The notes beneath the pieces were generated by a model. It ran no database searches, was not told where the DNA came from, and saw nothing but the letters and a program-made list of their open reading frames with translations. A stretch of DNA of 64,000 nt from Myxococcus fulvus (GTDB taxonomy: Bacteria; Myxococcota; Myxococcia; Myxococcales; Myxococcaceae): NCBI RefSeq assembly GCF_900111765.1, contig NZ_FOIB01000003.1, positions 496,001 to 560,000 on the forward strand, given 5' to 3'. Below are positions 33,281 to 42,381 of the stretch, piece after piece (position 1 is the first letter of the stretch; every line of letters starts with the position of its first letter). The position numbers and the translations under genes are program-made.

Positions 33281-35107
33281 CTACCAGGCCACGGTGTCCA
33301 GGTGCACGGTGCCCGTCCACCCTGCGTTGGTGATGAGCTCGACGCCCAACTGGTACAGCGGCGTGGTGCTGTCCGAGGGCAGGGGAATGGTCAGCGTGTT
33401 CCAGGTTCCCGCCTGGAGGCTGCTCGCGGCGGTCCACTTGCCCGTGTAGCGCCAGTTGCTCGTGGTGCCCTCCAGCGCGAACGGCTGGACGGCGGTGAGC
33501 TTGCTCCCGGCGGGAACCCACAGGCGCATCGTCACCACGCCCGCTCGAGGCACGGTGGCCGTCATCACGGACACGACGCCCGTGCCCGCCGTTCCACTGA
33601 ACGGAATCGCGAGCGAGCGCGTGCCTGCCTGGGGCCGGGTGGTGGTGGACGTGGCGGCCTTGAGCGGCGCGCCCGTGGCCGACCAGCCCTCGGTGCCGGA
33701 CTCGAAGCCATACCCGCGCCCCGTGCCCCCGCCGGAGCCCGCGTCGGGTGTCCCCGCGTCGGTGCCGCCCGAACCCGCATCTCGCGGGCCTCCGGCATCC
33801 GGAACCCCCGCGTCGGTGCCGCCTGTACCGCCGTCCGTGCCGGTGCCCGGGACGGGCAGGGTGGTGCCCGTGGCCGGGAGCGTCAGTCCACCGGCGGTCA
33901 GGAAGGGCGACGCGTTGCTCTTGAGATAGGGCTGTCCGTTCGCGCCCAGGTCATTGGTGTACGAGCTCTGTCCGCCCGCGCCCGCGCCGAAGAGCAGCGC
34001 GATGACACCCGCGTTGGCGAACTTGCGCCGGTGCGCGTCTCCGGCCGGTCCGAAGAAGTACTCGGTGCGGTTGTCCCGGTAGCCGGCGCGAGGGGTGCCG
34101 TCGTTGTGGATGTTGCGGTGCAGCGAGTTGCCGAGCGGAATCTGCCAGAGCACCCAGCGCTTGCCGGACGTCTGGTTCATCAGCGTGAGCCACTGGTGAT
34201 AGCGATTGAACGAGCGCGAGGCGATGACGGCGTTGTCGTTCGTGTCCCACCACACGTCCTGTCCCCGGGTGAGCTTGTAGAAGTCCGCGTCGCGGTCCAG
34301 CGGGTCTCCGACGAGCACGTCATACGTCGCGCCGGTGCTGTTGGCGCCCAGGCCCAGGGGCTTGAGGAAGTTGACCACCTTGTCCACCTCCGGCTGGAGC
34401 GGATCGCTGATGGAGCAGCAGGAGATGTCCTTGCCGCTGGCCCACGAGGAGATGTGGAGGCCGAGGATGACGTTGTTCGCGCCCACGGCCTTGCGCAACT
34501 GGAGGAAGGCGAGCCCCCAGCCCGCGACGGTGTTGGGCAGGCCCGCGAGCTCCGGCATGCCCGTCGCCGCGACGGCGGCGTACGTGTTGGGGTTGGAGCT
34601 CGTGTAGAACTGGAGCAGGCCCACCGCGTCCGGCTCGATGGGAATCAGCACCGGCCTGCCGTACTCCTTCGCGCGCTGGAGGAGGATCTTGAAGTCACCG
34701 AAGTACCCCCGCATGGTGTCGATGTTCTGCACCTTCGTCAGGGACTCGGCCTCGCCGCCGCCCGGCTCCGCGAAGAGCTGGTAGAAGACGGGCGCGGGGA
34801 TGAAGCCCTGGGTGTTGGACTCGGTGAGGAAGGTCTTCGCCCACGCGCCATCGCGCGGGCCCCAGCCCCAGTTGTCCACCCAGCCCTTGGTGAGGTAGCG
34901 GTAGCGCACGTCCCAGGGGACGCCGCTGTCACGCATCCAGTTCTGGCCCGCTTCCTCGAACAGGCCGATGGACAGGCGATTGGGGAGGCCCGTGGGCACG
35001 GGGCCCTTCACTCCGGGCGGTGAGGCTTGAGCGAACGCGGACGACACAGCCAGGGTCGTGCAGGCCAGCGCCAGCACGGCGACGGTTCTTTGGAGCGTTG
35101 TTCTCAT
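33281..35107 (-). CDS. Secreted glycoside-hydrolase-like protein with C-terminal carbohydrate-binding-like domain
   Basis: 608 residues, Sec signal ending near SSAFA. Residues about 40-400 read as a TIM-barrel hydrolase-like domain with many aromatic residues (WGWGPRDGAWAKTF, VLIPIEPDAVGLLQFYTS, ILGLHISSWASGKD, RGQDVWWDTNDNAV, RWVLWQIPLGNSLH). A Gly/Thr/Asp/Ala linker with several TDAG(V/T)PDAG repeats (about 425-460) leads to a beta-sandwich domain (YGFESGTEGWSATGAPL to the end) like carbohydrate-binding modules. I could not assign a glycosidase family or pick the catalytic acids. A role in degrading or binding polysaccharide outside the cell is inferred. Confidence 0.72.
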   Translation of the reverse strand: MRTTLQRTVAVLALACTTLAVSSAFAQASPPGVKGPVPTGLPNRLSIGLFEEAGQNWMRDSGVPWDVRYRYLTKGWVDNWGWGPRDGAWAKTFLTESNTQGFIPAPVFYQLFAEPGGGEAESLTKVQNIDTMRGYFGDFKILLQRAKEYGRPVLIPIEPDAVGLLQFYTSSNPNTYAAVAATGMPELAGLPNTVAGWGLAFLQLRKAVGANNVILGLHISSWASGKDISCCSISDPLQPEVDKVVNFLKPLGLGANSTGATYDVLVGDPLDRDADFYKLTRGQDVWWDTNDNAVIASRSFNRYHQWLTLMNQTSGKRWVLWQIPLGNSLHRNIHNDGTPRAGYRDNRTEYFFGPAGDAHRRKFANAGVIALLFGAGAGGQSSYTNDLGANGQPYLKSNASPFLTAGGLTLPATGTTLPVPGTGTDGGTGGTDAGVPDAGGPRDAGSGGTDAGTPDAGSGGGTGRGYGFESGTEGWSATGAPLKAATSTTTRPQAGTRSLAIPFSGTAGTGVVSVMTATVPRAGVVTMRLWVPAGSKLTAVQPFALEGTTSNWRYTGKWTAASSLQAGTWNTLTIPLPSDSTTPLYQLGVELITNAGWTGTVHLDTVAW

Positions 35108-35202
35108 GCCCCTGAATACAAACGGCGTGCGGTCGCCACGCCGGTTGCCCGCACCCGGGGCCTCGTTGCTTGCTACACGCCCGAGCCCTCAGCCCCTCGG
35201 TG

Positions 35203-35766
35203 TCACGGGCCGGGGCAGGCGAGGCCCGGCTCGGGCGCGTCCGTGTCCTGGAATGCGAGCAGGCAGCGGAGCGCTTCCGGGTCCGCGGCGTCAGCCAGAT
35301 ACGTGCGCCGCCACAGCATCGCGGCCACGCGGTTGGGCAGTCGCGGGTCCTGCGCGATGAGCGCGCGGCGCACGCCGTTGGCGCCGATGGGCACGGTGGC
35401 CGCCGCGGCCTCCAGCTTCGCCACCTCATCGGGACAGCCGTCCGGGCAGTTGTAGAGGAACACCGCGTGCCCGTGCTCCAGGTTGTGGACGTACAGGCAG
35501 CGCGACACGGGCTCGTCGTAGATGCCACAGCGGGCCACGCTGGCGCAGTGCGGACCGGAGTTCGGAGGGTTCTCCCCGTTGCCGCAAGCGGCGCTGTCGC
35601 AGGCGGCGAGGTGCCCGGAGGACGTCTGCGTGGAGAGGGGGAAGCTGAACTGGCCGCAGCCGCCGGGCGCCGCGTCCGAGGCGTCGCAGGCGGACAGGGA
35701 CAGGAGCGCGAGCAGCGAGGGGAGGGTGAGGAGGCGTTGGGCGTGCACGCCCCCGTCATACCGCAT
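35203..35766 (-). CDS. DUF3105 family lipoprotein
   Basis: 187 residues; a GTG at 35748 would give a 181-residue form with a cleaner signal. Signal ends at LLSLSAC, a lipobox. The DUF3105 signature is visible in YDEPVSRCLYVHNLEHGHAVFLYNCPDGC. Its ATG overlaps the stop of the DHH gene (TGATG), so it is translated from the same transcript. Function not known. Confidence 0.75.
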   Translation of the reverse strand: MRYDGGVHAQRLLTLPSLLALLSLSACDASDAAPGGCGQFSFPLSTQTSSGHLAACDSAACGNGENPPNSGPHCASVARCGIYDEPVSRCLYVHNLEHGHAVFLYNCPDGCPDEVAKLEAAAATVPIGANGVRRALIAQDPRLPNRVAAMLWRRTYLADAADPEALRCLLAFQDTDAPEPGLACPGP

Positions 35767-36866
35767 CAGCCGGGGAACGCGCCGCGACGCTCCACGTCCT
35801 GTGCGCGCAGCCCTGGCAGCCCCACGGCCTCGGCGAAGCGGAGGAAGTCGGACTGGCTCACGCTTCCTCCCGTGGCGCGAGCATGGCCGTGGCCCAGTTC
35901 CTCACCCATTGGCGGCAGGCCCAGTCCCTGGATGAAGGCCCTCAGGTCGATGGGCGCATGGCTGCGCATCGCGAAATTCACCCGGCCGGGCAGATAGCCC
36001 GTGTTGGCCGCGATGACGATGTGCTCGGGCAGCCGCTGCGTCCACCGCACGGCCACCAGCGGATGTATCTGCGCCTCCGAGCTGAACAGGAGCAGCGCCA
36101 CGCGCGAGGCGACACGGGGCGGTGTGCGAGCACACCGTTCGACCTCGCGGCGCACCTCCACGCGGCAGTCCCGCAGCTCGTCCACGCCGGGCACGCGTCC
36201 TTCGGAGATGTCCTTCGCGGCCCCCGCGCGCAGCAGGACCTCCAGGGCCCGGGGCGCGGCGAAGCGGGCCGAGCGTCGGGCCGCGTTGATGAGGGACACC
36301 GTCTCCGTCACCGCCTTGCGGTTCGCGCGTCTGAGCGCGTCCTTGAGGAACGGCATGGGGGCGTCCGTGCCCAGGTCCCCCACGGTGCCGAGCACCGCGA
36401 GCCACTCCAGCGGCCCCGGCACGACGAGCGGCGACACCAGCACGTAGGTGAGCAGGCTGCTGCTCGCGATGGGTTCATGGCCATCCGCGGTAACGACCCG
36501 CGCCTCGGGAGGAAAGGACTCCGCCGCGTGGTGGTCCACGATGAGGGTGGGGACGGAGGGCAGCAGCGGCGCGGGCCGGCTGCCCATGTCGAGGACGACG
36601 AGCGCGTCGGGCTTCGTCGCGCGCAGCCGCTCCAGGAAGCCGGGCGAGTGGGCATGCTCTCCCTTCCCGGGCACGCGGACGGCGACGCGGGCGCCCACGG
36701 CCTCGAGCGCGCGCACCATCAGCACGCCGGACGCCAGCCCATCCGCGTCCGAGTGGGGCGCCACCAGCACGCGCTTGCCGCGCTGGGCTTGGATGAAGAG
36801 TCGGGCCTCGGCGAGCGCATCCTCGGACGCGGGCCAGGCGGGGTCCTTCGTGTGACCGAGCAACAT
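35766..36866 (-). CDS. DHH/DHHA1 family phosphoesterase
   Basis: 366 residues from the ATG at 36866; a TTG at 36887 would add seven. The DHH domain shows the metal-binding motifs HSDADGLASG, VVLDMGS and IVDHHAAESFP. The DHHA1 domain ends with the substrate-loop motif GHGHARATGGSVS. This is the layout of RecJ-like and nanoRNase/pAp phosphatase enzymes, which use Mn to cut short oligonucleotides or related phosphodiesters. At this length RecJ is unlikely. The divergent neighbour uvsE hints at nucleic-acid repair or turnover. Confidence 0.85.
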   Translation of the reverse strand: MLLGHTKDPAWPASEDALAEARLFIQAQRGKRVLVAPHSDADGLASGVLMVRALEAVGARVAVRVPGKGEHAHSPGFLERLRATKPDALVVLDMGSRPAPLLPSVPTLIVDHHAAESFPPEARVVTADGHEPIASSSLLTYVLVSPLVVPGPLEWLAVLGTVGDLGTDAPMPFLKDALRRANRKAVTETVSLINAARRSARFAAPRALEVLLRAGAAKDISEGRVPGVDELRDCRVEVRREVERCARTPPRVASRVALLLFSSEAQIHPLVAVRWTQRLPEHIVIAANTGYLPGRVNFAMRSHAPIDLRAFIQGLGLPPMGEELGHGHARATGGSVSQSDFLRFAEAVGLPGLRAQDVERRGAFPG

Positions 36867-36966
36867 GCCTTCAAGCTGTAACGCCAACCCCTGACAGCAG
36901 AAGGAGCGGCCCGGGGGCCCGCCTGCTCCACGAGCGTGCCCGAGTGGGGCTGGTGGCCCGCTGTGC

Positions 36967-37938
36967 GTGGGCCCGTTCGTGGCGAGCTTGTCCCAGGTGA
37001 TGGAAGCCTTCGACTCCTATCGACTTGGCTATGTCGCGCAGAGCCTGACGCTGGGCGTGAGCGCGGGACACACGTGCCGCCTGGCGGGCGCCACGCCTCA
37101 ACGCCTGGAGTCTCTCATCGCCATGAACCTCGAAGAACTCCAGCGCCTGCTCGAGTTCAACGCCTCGCGAGGCATCGAGGTGTTCCGCATCGGCTCCTCG
37201 CTCGTTCCATTCGGCTCGCATCCGGTGAACACGCTCACGTGGTGGAAGACCTTCGGCCGGGACTTCGAGCACCTGGCCCGCCTTGCGCGCCGCTCGCATC
37301 AACGGCTGTCGATGCATCCCTCGCCCGCGGGAGCCTCGCTGTCCTCCCGGCACGCGCGGGTTCGTGAGGCCTCGCTGGCGGAGCTGCGCTACAGCGCGCG
37401 CGTGTTGGATTTGCTGGAGGCCGGGCCCGAGTCGCGCGTGGTGCTCCACGTCGGCGGCGCCGCGCCGACCCGCGAGGAGGCGCTGGTCGCCGCACACCGC
37501 TTCCTGGACGAGATGCCCGAGTCGCTGCGCGAGCGGCTCACCATCGAGCACGACGACAAGGTGTGGAGCGCGCGCGAGGTCCTGCCCCTCGCGCGTGAGC
37601 ACGGCGTCCCGATGGTGGGAGACAACCTCCACAACGCGGTCCTCGCCTCGACGCCTGTGATGTCATTGAAGGAGCTCTTGCGCGAGGCCGCGTCGACCTG
37701 GACGGCGCTGGACCTGCGGCCCAAGTTCCACCTGGCCAGCCAGCGTCCCCAAGCACGGGCCGGGGCCCACTCGGACCGGGTGGACCCGGCGGATTTCCGG
37801 AAGATGGTGGCCGCGCTGCCCGTGCCGGCGGACCTGATGCTGGAGGCGAAGGAGAAGGACGTCGCGGTTTTCGCATTGCGTCAGCTTGCGAACGAACGCC
37901 GAGGCCGACGCGGTGGGGCGGGCGCGCCGGCGCCGTAG
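36967..37938 (+). CDS. uvsE: UV damage endonuclease (UvsE/UVDE)
   Basis: 323 residues from the GTG at 36967; an in-frame ATG at 37000 would give 312 residues beginning MEAFDSYRLGYV, which fits the usual family start better. TIM-barrel family signature: RLGYVAQSL, FRIGSSLVPFGSHP, RLSMHPSP, VLHVGGAAPTREEAL, LTIEHDDKVWSAREVL, VPMVGDNLHNAV, KFHLASQ. These His, Glu and Asp residues supply the metal cluster. The enzyme nicks 5' to UV photoproducts and some other lesions, starting an alternative excision repair. The last 20 residues are a basic, disordered tail. Confidence 0.9.
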   Translation: MGPFVASLSQVMEAFDSYRLGYVAQSLTLGVSAGHTCRLAGATPQRLESLIAMNLEELQRLLEFNASRGIEVFRIGSSLVPFGSHPVNTLTWWKTFGRDFEHLARLARRSHQRLSMHPSPAGASLSSRHARVREASLAELRYSARVLDLLEAGPESRVVLHVGGAAPTREEALVAAHRFLDEMPESLRERLTIEHDDKVWSAREVLPLAREHGVPMVGDNLHNAVLASTPVMSLKELLREAASTWTALDLRPKFHLASQRPQARAGAHSDRVDPADFRKMVAALPVPADLMLEAKEKDVAVFALRQLANERRGRRGGAGAPAP

Positions 37939-37990
37939 ACATTGTTTTCTTGGATGTCTTCGGGCGGCGGTTCCTCTACGGTCCGCGTCC

Positions 37991-39823
37991 ATGAACCGGA
38001 CCCGACTCACGCAGTCGTTGCTGCGCTCGGCCCTCGCGGCCCTGGCGCTGACCGCCGCCCCTGGCCTCGCCCAGACGCCCGCCGCCAAGGCCACGCCCGA
38101 AGAGGCGAAGCAGTTCGCCGAGAAGGTGAACGCGGACCTCAAGCGCCTGTGGACGAAGCAGGCCACCGCCGAGTGGATCAAGTCCACGTACATCACCGAC
38201 GACACCGAGCGGAACGCCGCCTACGTGAACGAGGAGGTGCTCGGCTACGTCAACGGCGCCATCAAGGACTCGCGCCGCTTCGACGGGCTGAAGCTCGACG
38301 CGGACACCGCGCGCATGCTGCACCTGCTGCGCGTGTCCCAGGCGCTGCCCGCGCCGTCGGACGCGAAGAAGCGCGCGGAGCTGGCCACCACGGCCGCCAA
38401 GCTCGAGGGCCTCTACGGCAAGGGCAAGTACTGCGGCGCCGACGGCAAGGGCAAGTGCCGCGACCTGGAGGAGCTCTCCGACGTCATGGCGGAGAGCCGC
38501 GACTACGCCGCGCTGCTCGACGCGTGGCAGGGCTGGCACTCCATCTCCCGGCCCATGCGCCCGCTGTACGAGAACCTGGTCACCATCTCCAACGACGGCG
38601 CCAAGGACATCGGCTTCAACGACCTGGGCACGCTGTGGCGCTCCGGCTACGACATGCAGCCCGCGGAGTTCGAGAAGGAGGCCCAGCGCCTGTGGGGCCA
38701 GGTGAAGCCCCTGTATGACGACCTGCACTGCTATGTGCGCGGGCGGCTGGCCAAGCAGTACGGCGCGGACAAGGTGCCCGCGGGCAAGCCCATTCCGGCG
38801 CACCTGCTGGGCAACATGTGGGCGCAGGAGTGGAACAACATCTACCCCCTGGTGGAGCCGTTCCCCGGTCAGGCCAGCCTGGACGTGGACGCCGCGCTGA
38901 AGGCGCAGAGCTACGACGCGCTGAAGATGGTGCGCCTGGGAGAGAAGTTCTTCACCTCGCTCGGCCTCAAGCCGCTGCCGGAGACCTTCTTCGAGCGCTC
39001 GCAGTTCACCAAGCCCAGGGATCGCGACGTCGTCTGCCACGCCAGCGCGTGGGACGTGACGTACGAGAACGACCTGCGCATCAAGATGTGCATCAAGCCC
39101 ACCGAGGAGGACCTGGTCACCATCCACCACGAGCTGGGCCACAACTACTACTACACGTACTACTACAACCTGCCCGTGCTCTATCAGGCCGGCGCCAACG
39201 ACGGCTTCCACGAGGCCATCGGCGACGCGCTGACGCTGTCGATCACCCCCGCGTACCTCCAGCAGGTCGGCCTGCTCAAGGAGGTGGCGAAGAACGACAA
39301 GAACCTCATCAACCTCCAGCTCAAGGACGCGCTGGAGAAGGTGGCGTTCCTGCCCTTCGGCCTGCTCGTGGACCAGTGGCGCTGGGAGGTCTTCTCCGGC
39401 CGCGTGAAGCCGGCGGACTACAACAAGTCCTGGTGGACCCTGCGCCAGAAGTACCAGGGCGTGGCCGCGCCGGTGGCCCGCTCCGAGCAGGACTTCGACG
39501 CGGGCGCCAAGTACCACGTCCCCGCCAACGTCCCCTACACCCGCTACTTCCTGGCCCGCATCCTCCAGTTCCAGTTCCACAAGGCCCTGTGCGAGGCCTC
39601 CGGCTACAAGGGCCCCCTCCACGAGTGCTCCATCTACGGGAACAAGGAGGCCGGAAAGCGCCTCCAGGCGATGCTGGAGCTCGGCGCCAGCAAGCCCTGG
39701 CCGGATGCGCTCCAGGTCGTCACTGGGACTCGCCGCATGGATGCAACGCCGTTGCTGGATTATTTCAGCCCCTTGCGTCAGTGGCTGAAGACCCAGAACA
39801 AGGGCCAGAAGTGCGGATGGTGA
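37991..39823 (+). CDS. M2 family peptidyl-dipeptidase (ACE-like)
   Basis: 610 residues from the ATG at 37991, with a Sec signal ending near GLAQ. It matches the angiotensin-converting-enzyme family over its full length. Catalytic motif HELGH at 380-384 (within IHHELGHNYYYTYYY) and the downstream EAIGD with zinc ligand Glu408 at the expected distance. Also family-typical: WAQEWNNIYPLVEPFP and FFERSQFTKPRDRDVVCHASAWD. A single catalytic domain, periplasmic or secreted; it removes C-terminal dipeptides from peptides. Confidence 0.92.
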   Translation: MNRTRLTQSLLRSALAALALTAAPGLAQTPAAKATPEEAKQFAEKVNADLKRLWTKQATAEWIKSTYITDDTERNAAYVNEEVLGYVNGAIKDSRRFDGLKLDADTARMLHLLRVSQALPAPSDAKKRAELATTAAKLEGLYGKGKYCGADGKGKCRDLEELSDVMAESRDYAALLDAWQGWHSISRPMRPLYENLVTISNDGAKDIGFNDLGTLWRSGYDMQPAEFEKEAQRLWGQVKPLYDDLHCYVRGRLAKQYGADKVPAGKPIPAHLLGNMWAQEWNNIYPLVEPFPGQASLDVDAALKAQSYDALKMVRLGEKFFTSLGLKPLPETFFERSQFTKPRDRDVVCHASAWDVTYENDLRIKMCIKPTEEDLVTIHHELGHNYYYTYYYNLPVLYQAGANDGFHEAIGDALTLSITPAYLQQVGLLKEVAKNDKNLINLQLKDALEKVAFLPFGLLVDQWRWEVFSGRVKPADYNKSWWTLRQKYQGVAAPVARSEQDFDAGAKYHVPANVPYTRYFLARILQFQFHKALCEASGYKGPLHECSIYGNKEAGKRLQAMLELGASKPWPDALQVVTGTRRMDATPLLDYFSPLRQWLKTQNKGQKCGW

Positions 39824-39940
39824 AGGTCCCTGGTGGACTTCCCGGGGAAAGGCCGCATAGATTCTCGGGGTCCGTTAGAGTTCGCTCGGTAGGACCGGAC
39901 GGCGGATTTTCGCGTCCGTGACGAAAGAAGAAGAAAGCAA

Positions 39941-40144
39941 ATGGCTACTGGTACCGTGAAGTGGTTCAACGATGCGAAGGGCTTTGGCTTCATCACCCAG
40001 GACGGCGGTGGTGAGGACGTGTTCTGCCACCACACCGCCATCAACATGGATGGCTTCCGCACCCTCCAGGAGGGGCAGAAGGTGGAGTTCGAGGTCGCCC
40101 GCGGCCCCAAGGGTCTTCAGGCGCAGAACGTCCGCGCGGCCTGA
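39941..40144 (+). CDS. Cold-shock protein (CspA family)
   Basis: 67 residues, a single cold-shock domain: [28 protein letters not shown]1 (KGFGFI) is perfect. RNP2 reads DVFCHH instead of VFVHF. It binds single-stranded RNA or DNA and acts as an RNA chaperone. A leader of about 100 bases precedes it, ending in GAAAGAAGAAGAAAG, and a terminator follows. Such CspA proteins are often multi-copy in myxobacteria. Confidence 0.95.
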   Translation: MATGTVKWFNDAKGFGFITQDGGGEDVFCHHTAINMDGFRTLQEGQKVEFEVARGPKGLQAQNVRAA

Positions 40145-40184
40145 TTCCCGGCGTCGTTCGTAACGACTTCCTGGATGCATCATG

Positions 40185-40224
40185 AGGGTCCGGCCTGCCA
40201 AGGGTCGGGCCCTTCGTGCTTTTT
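40185..40224 (+). terminator. Rho-independent terminator after the cold-shock gene
   Basis: AGGGTCCGGCC (40185-40195) pairs with GGTCGGGCCCT (40203-40213) with two G-T wobbles, followed by a five-base T-run at 40220-40224. A smaller hairpin GTCGTT/AACGAC precedes it (40153-40167). The GGAG site and ATG of the next gene begin only 12 bases after the T-run. Confidence 0.7.
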
Positions 40225-40235
40225 CGGAGCGGTCC

Positions 40236-42362
40236 ATGTCCTGGTCGAAGCCGCGTTGGGTGTCCCCGCTGCGTGCCTGGCCCCTGGTGATGATGCTGGG
40301 GTGCTCCACGACGTCCCCCACGCCGACGCCCGCCTCCGCGGTGGATGTGCGGCCCGCCGCGGAAGGCCCCGCGATGAAGCCCACGTCCGACGTGCTGGCC
40401 CAGGTGACGGCGGAGCTGGTCGCGAAGCACGGCGAGGCGCAGCGCGCGCGCATCGAACGCGGCGTGGCGCAGGTGGCCCTGCTGTGGCGCGCCGAGGACG
40501 GGGACCTGGGCGCCTTCGCGCGAGAGCAGTTCGTGTCGGACCCCCAGGTGCTGGACGCGACGTTCGCCCGGCTGGAGCGCCTGTTCGAGCAGCTGGACGG
40601 GCACATGCTGGAGCTGGGGCGAGAGACGCAGTGGTACACGGACCTGGACCTGGGGCCGCTCTTGCCGGTGGAGCCGCTGGTCGCGTCGTATGACCCGTCC
40701 TCGCATGTGACGGAGGACCTGTTCCGCGCGAAGGTCGGCTTCGTGGTGTTGCTCAACTTCCCGCTGACGACGCTGGAGGAGCGCACGCGTCAGGGCGCGA
40801 CGTGGACGCGCCGGCAGTGGGCCGAGGCGCGGCTGGCGGGGCGCTTCAGCATGCGCATCCCCGCGGACGTGCGGCAGGAGTCCTCGCGCGAGGTGGCGGC
40901 GGCGAACCTGTACATCGCCGAGTACAACGTGTGGATGCACCACCTGGTGGACGAGCGCGGCGAGCGGCTCTTCCCCAAGGGCCTGCGCCTCATCAGCCAC
41001 TGGAACCTGCGCGACGAGCTGAAGGCGGACTACGCGGACCCGCGCGGGCGCGAGAAGCAGCGGACCATCGTGCAGGTGATGGAGCGCATCATCACCCAGA
41101 CGATTCCGGCCGCGGTCATCGACAACCCGAGGCTGGACTGGAACCCGTTCACCAACGCCGTCACGGTGGCGCCGCCCCAGACGGTGGAGGCGGACGCGCC
41201 CCCGCGCGAGGCCCGCGCGGACGCCACGCGGGAGGCGGACGTGCGCTATGCGCGGATGCTCGCCATCTTCCGGGCGGAGCGGAAGGTGGACGCGTATGTG
41301 CCGGTCGCGCCCACGCGCATCGCCCGGGCGTTCGAGCTGGGACGCGAGCTGCCCGAGGCGCGGGTGAAGGCGCTGCTGACGCAGGTGCTGGAGTCACCGC
41401 TGGTGCCCCGGGTGGCGGCGGAGATCCAATCCCGACTGGGGCGGAAGCTGGAGCCGCAGGACGTCTGGTACGCGGGCTTCAAGCCGGGGGCGAAGCGGCC
41501 GGAGTCGGAGCTGGATGCGCTGACGCGCAAGCGCTATCCGACGGCGGAGGCGTTCGCGAAGGACCTGCCGCGCATCCTCCAGGGCATGGGCTTCAGCGCG
41601 GAGAAGGCGGACTGGCTCGCGGCGCGCATCCGCGTGGACGCCTCGCGTGGGGCGGGCCATGCACAGCAGGCGCTCCGGCGGGGTGACTTCGCCCGGCTGC
41701 GGACGCGCGTGGAGAAGGGAGGCATGGACTACAAGGGCTACAACATCGCGGTGCACGAGCTGGGGCACAACGTGGAGCAGACCTTCGGGCTCTACGGCGT
41801 GGACCACACGCTGCTCACGGGCGTGCCCAACAACGCCTTCACGGAGGCGCTGGCCTTCGTGTTCCAGGCGCGCGATTTGGAGCTGTTGGGGCAGGGCAAG
41901 CCCACCGCGGAGAGCGAGCGGGAGCGGGTGCTCGGCGATTTCTGGCAGACGTGGGAGCGCTCGGGCATCGCGATGGTGGACATGGCCGTGTGGCATTGGC
42001 TGTACGCGAACCCGGAGGCCACGCCCGCGCAGCTGCGGGACGCGGTGGTGTCCATCTCCCGCGACGTGTGGAATCGCTACTTCGCGCCGGTGCTGGGTGG
42101 AGAGGACACCACGCTGCTGGCCGTCTACAGCCACATGATCAGCTACCCGCTGTACCTGCCGGACTATCCGCTGGGGCACCTCATCGCGTTCCAGATTGAA
42201 GAGCACCTGTCGCGCAAGGGGCTGCTGGGCGCGGAGTTCGAGCGGATGGCGACGTACGGCTCGGTGACACCGGACCTGTGGATGACGCACGCGACGGGGG
42301 CGCCGGTGAGCGCGGAACCCTTGCTGCGCGCGACAGAGGCGGCGCTGAAGGCGCGGCCGTAG
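40236..42362 (+). CDS. Putative zinc metallopeptidase lipoprotein (HELGH)
   Basis: 708 residues from the ATG at 40236 (GGAG six bases upstream). Signal ends at VMMLGC, a lipobox. The catalytic motif HELGH lies at 507-511 in NIAVHELGHNVEQTF, with Glu537 in NNAFTEALAF as probable third zinc ligand, the M1/M3-like gluzincin pattern. The long N-terminal half is helical with several Trp/Arg-rich segments (WTRRQWAEARLAGRFSMRIP). Family not assigned. It is not close to the M2 enzyme next door beyond the zinc motif. Confidence 0.8.
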   Translation: MSWSKPRWVSPLRAWPLVMMLGCSTTSPTPTPASAVDVRPAAEGPAMKPTSDVLAQVTAELVAKHGEAQRARIERGVAQVALLWRAEDGDLGAFAREQFVSDPQVLDATFARLERLFEQLDGHMLELGRETQWYTDLDLGPLLPVEPLVASYDPSSHVTEDLFRAKVGFVVLLNFPLTTLEERTRQGATWTRRQWAEARLAGRFSMRIPADVRQESSREVAAANLYIAEYNVWMHHLVDERGERLFPKGLRLISHWNLRDELKADYADPRGREKQRTIVQVMERIITQTIPAAVIDNPRLDWNPFTNAVTVAPPQTVEADAPPREARADATREADVRYARMLAIFRAERKVDAYVPVAPTRIARAFELGRELPEARVKALLTQVLESPLVPRVAAEIQSRLGRKLEPQDVWYAGFKPGAKRPESELDALTRKRYPTAEAFAKDLPRILQGMGFSAEKADWLAARIRVDASRGAGHAQQALRRGDFARLRTRVEKGGMDYKGYNIAVHELGHNVEQTFGLYGVDHTLLTGVPNNAFTEALAFVFQARDLELLGQGKPTAESERERVLGDFWQTWERSGIAMVDMAVWHWLYANPEATPAQLRDAVVSISRDVWNRYFAPVLGGEDTTLLAVYSHMISYPLYLPDYPLGHLIAFQIEEHLSRKGLLGAEFERMATYGSVTPDLWMTHATGAPVSAEPLLRATEAALKARP

Positions 42363-42381
42363 GGTAGGCTCGGCGTCGCTC

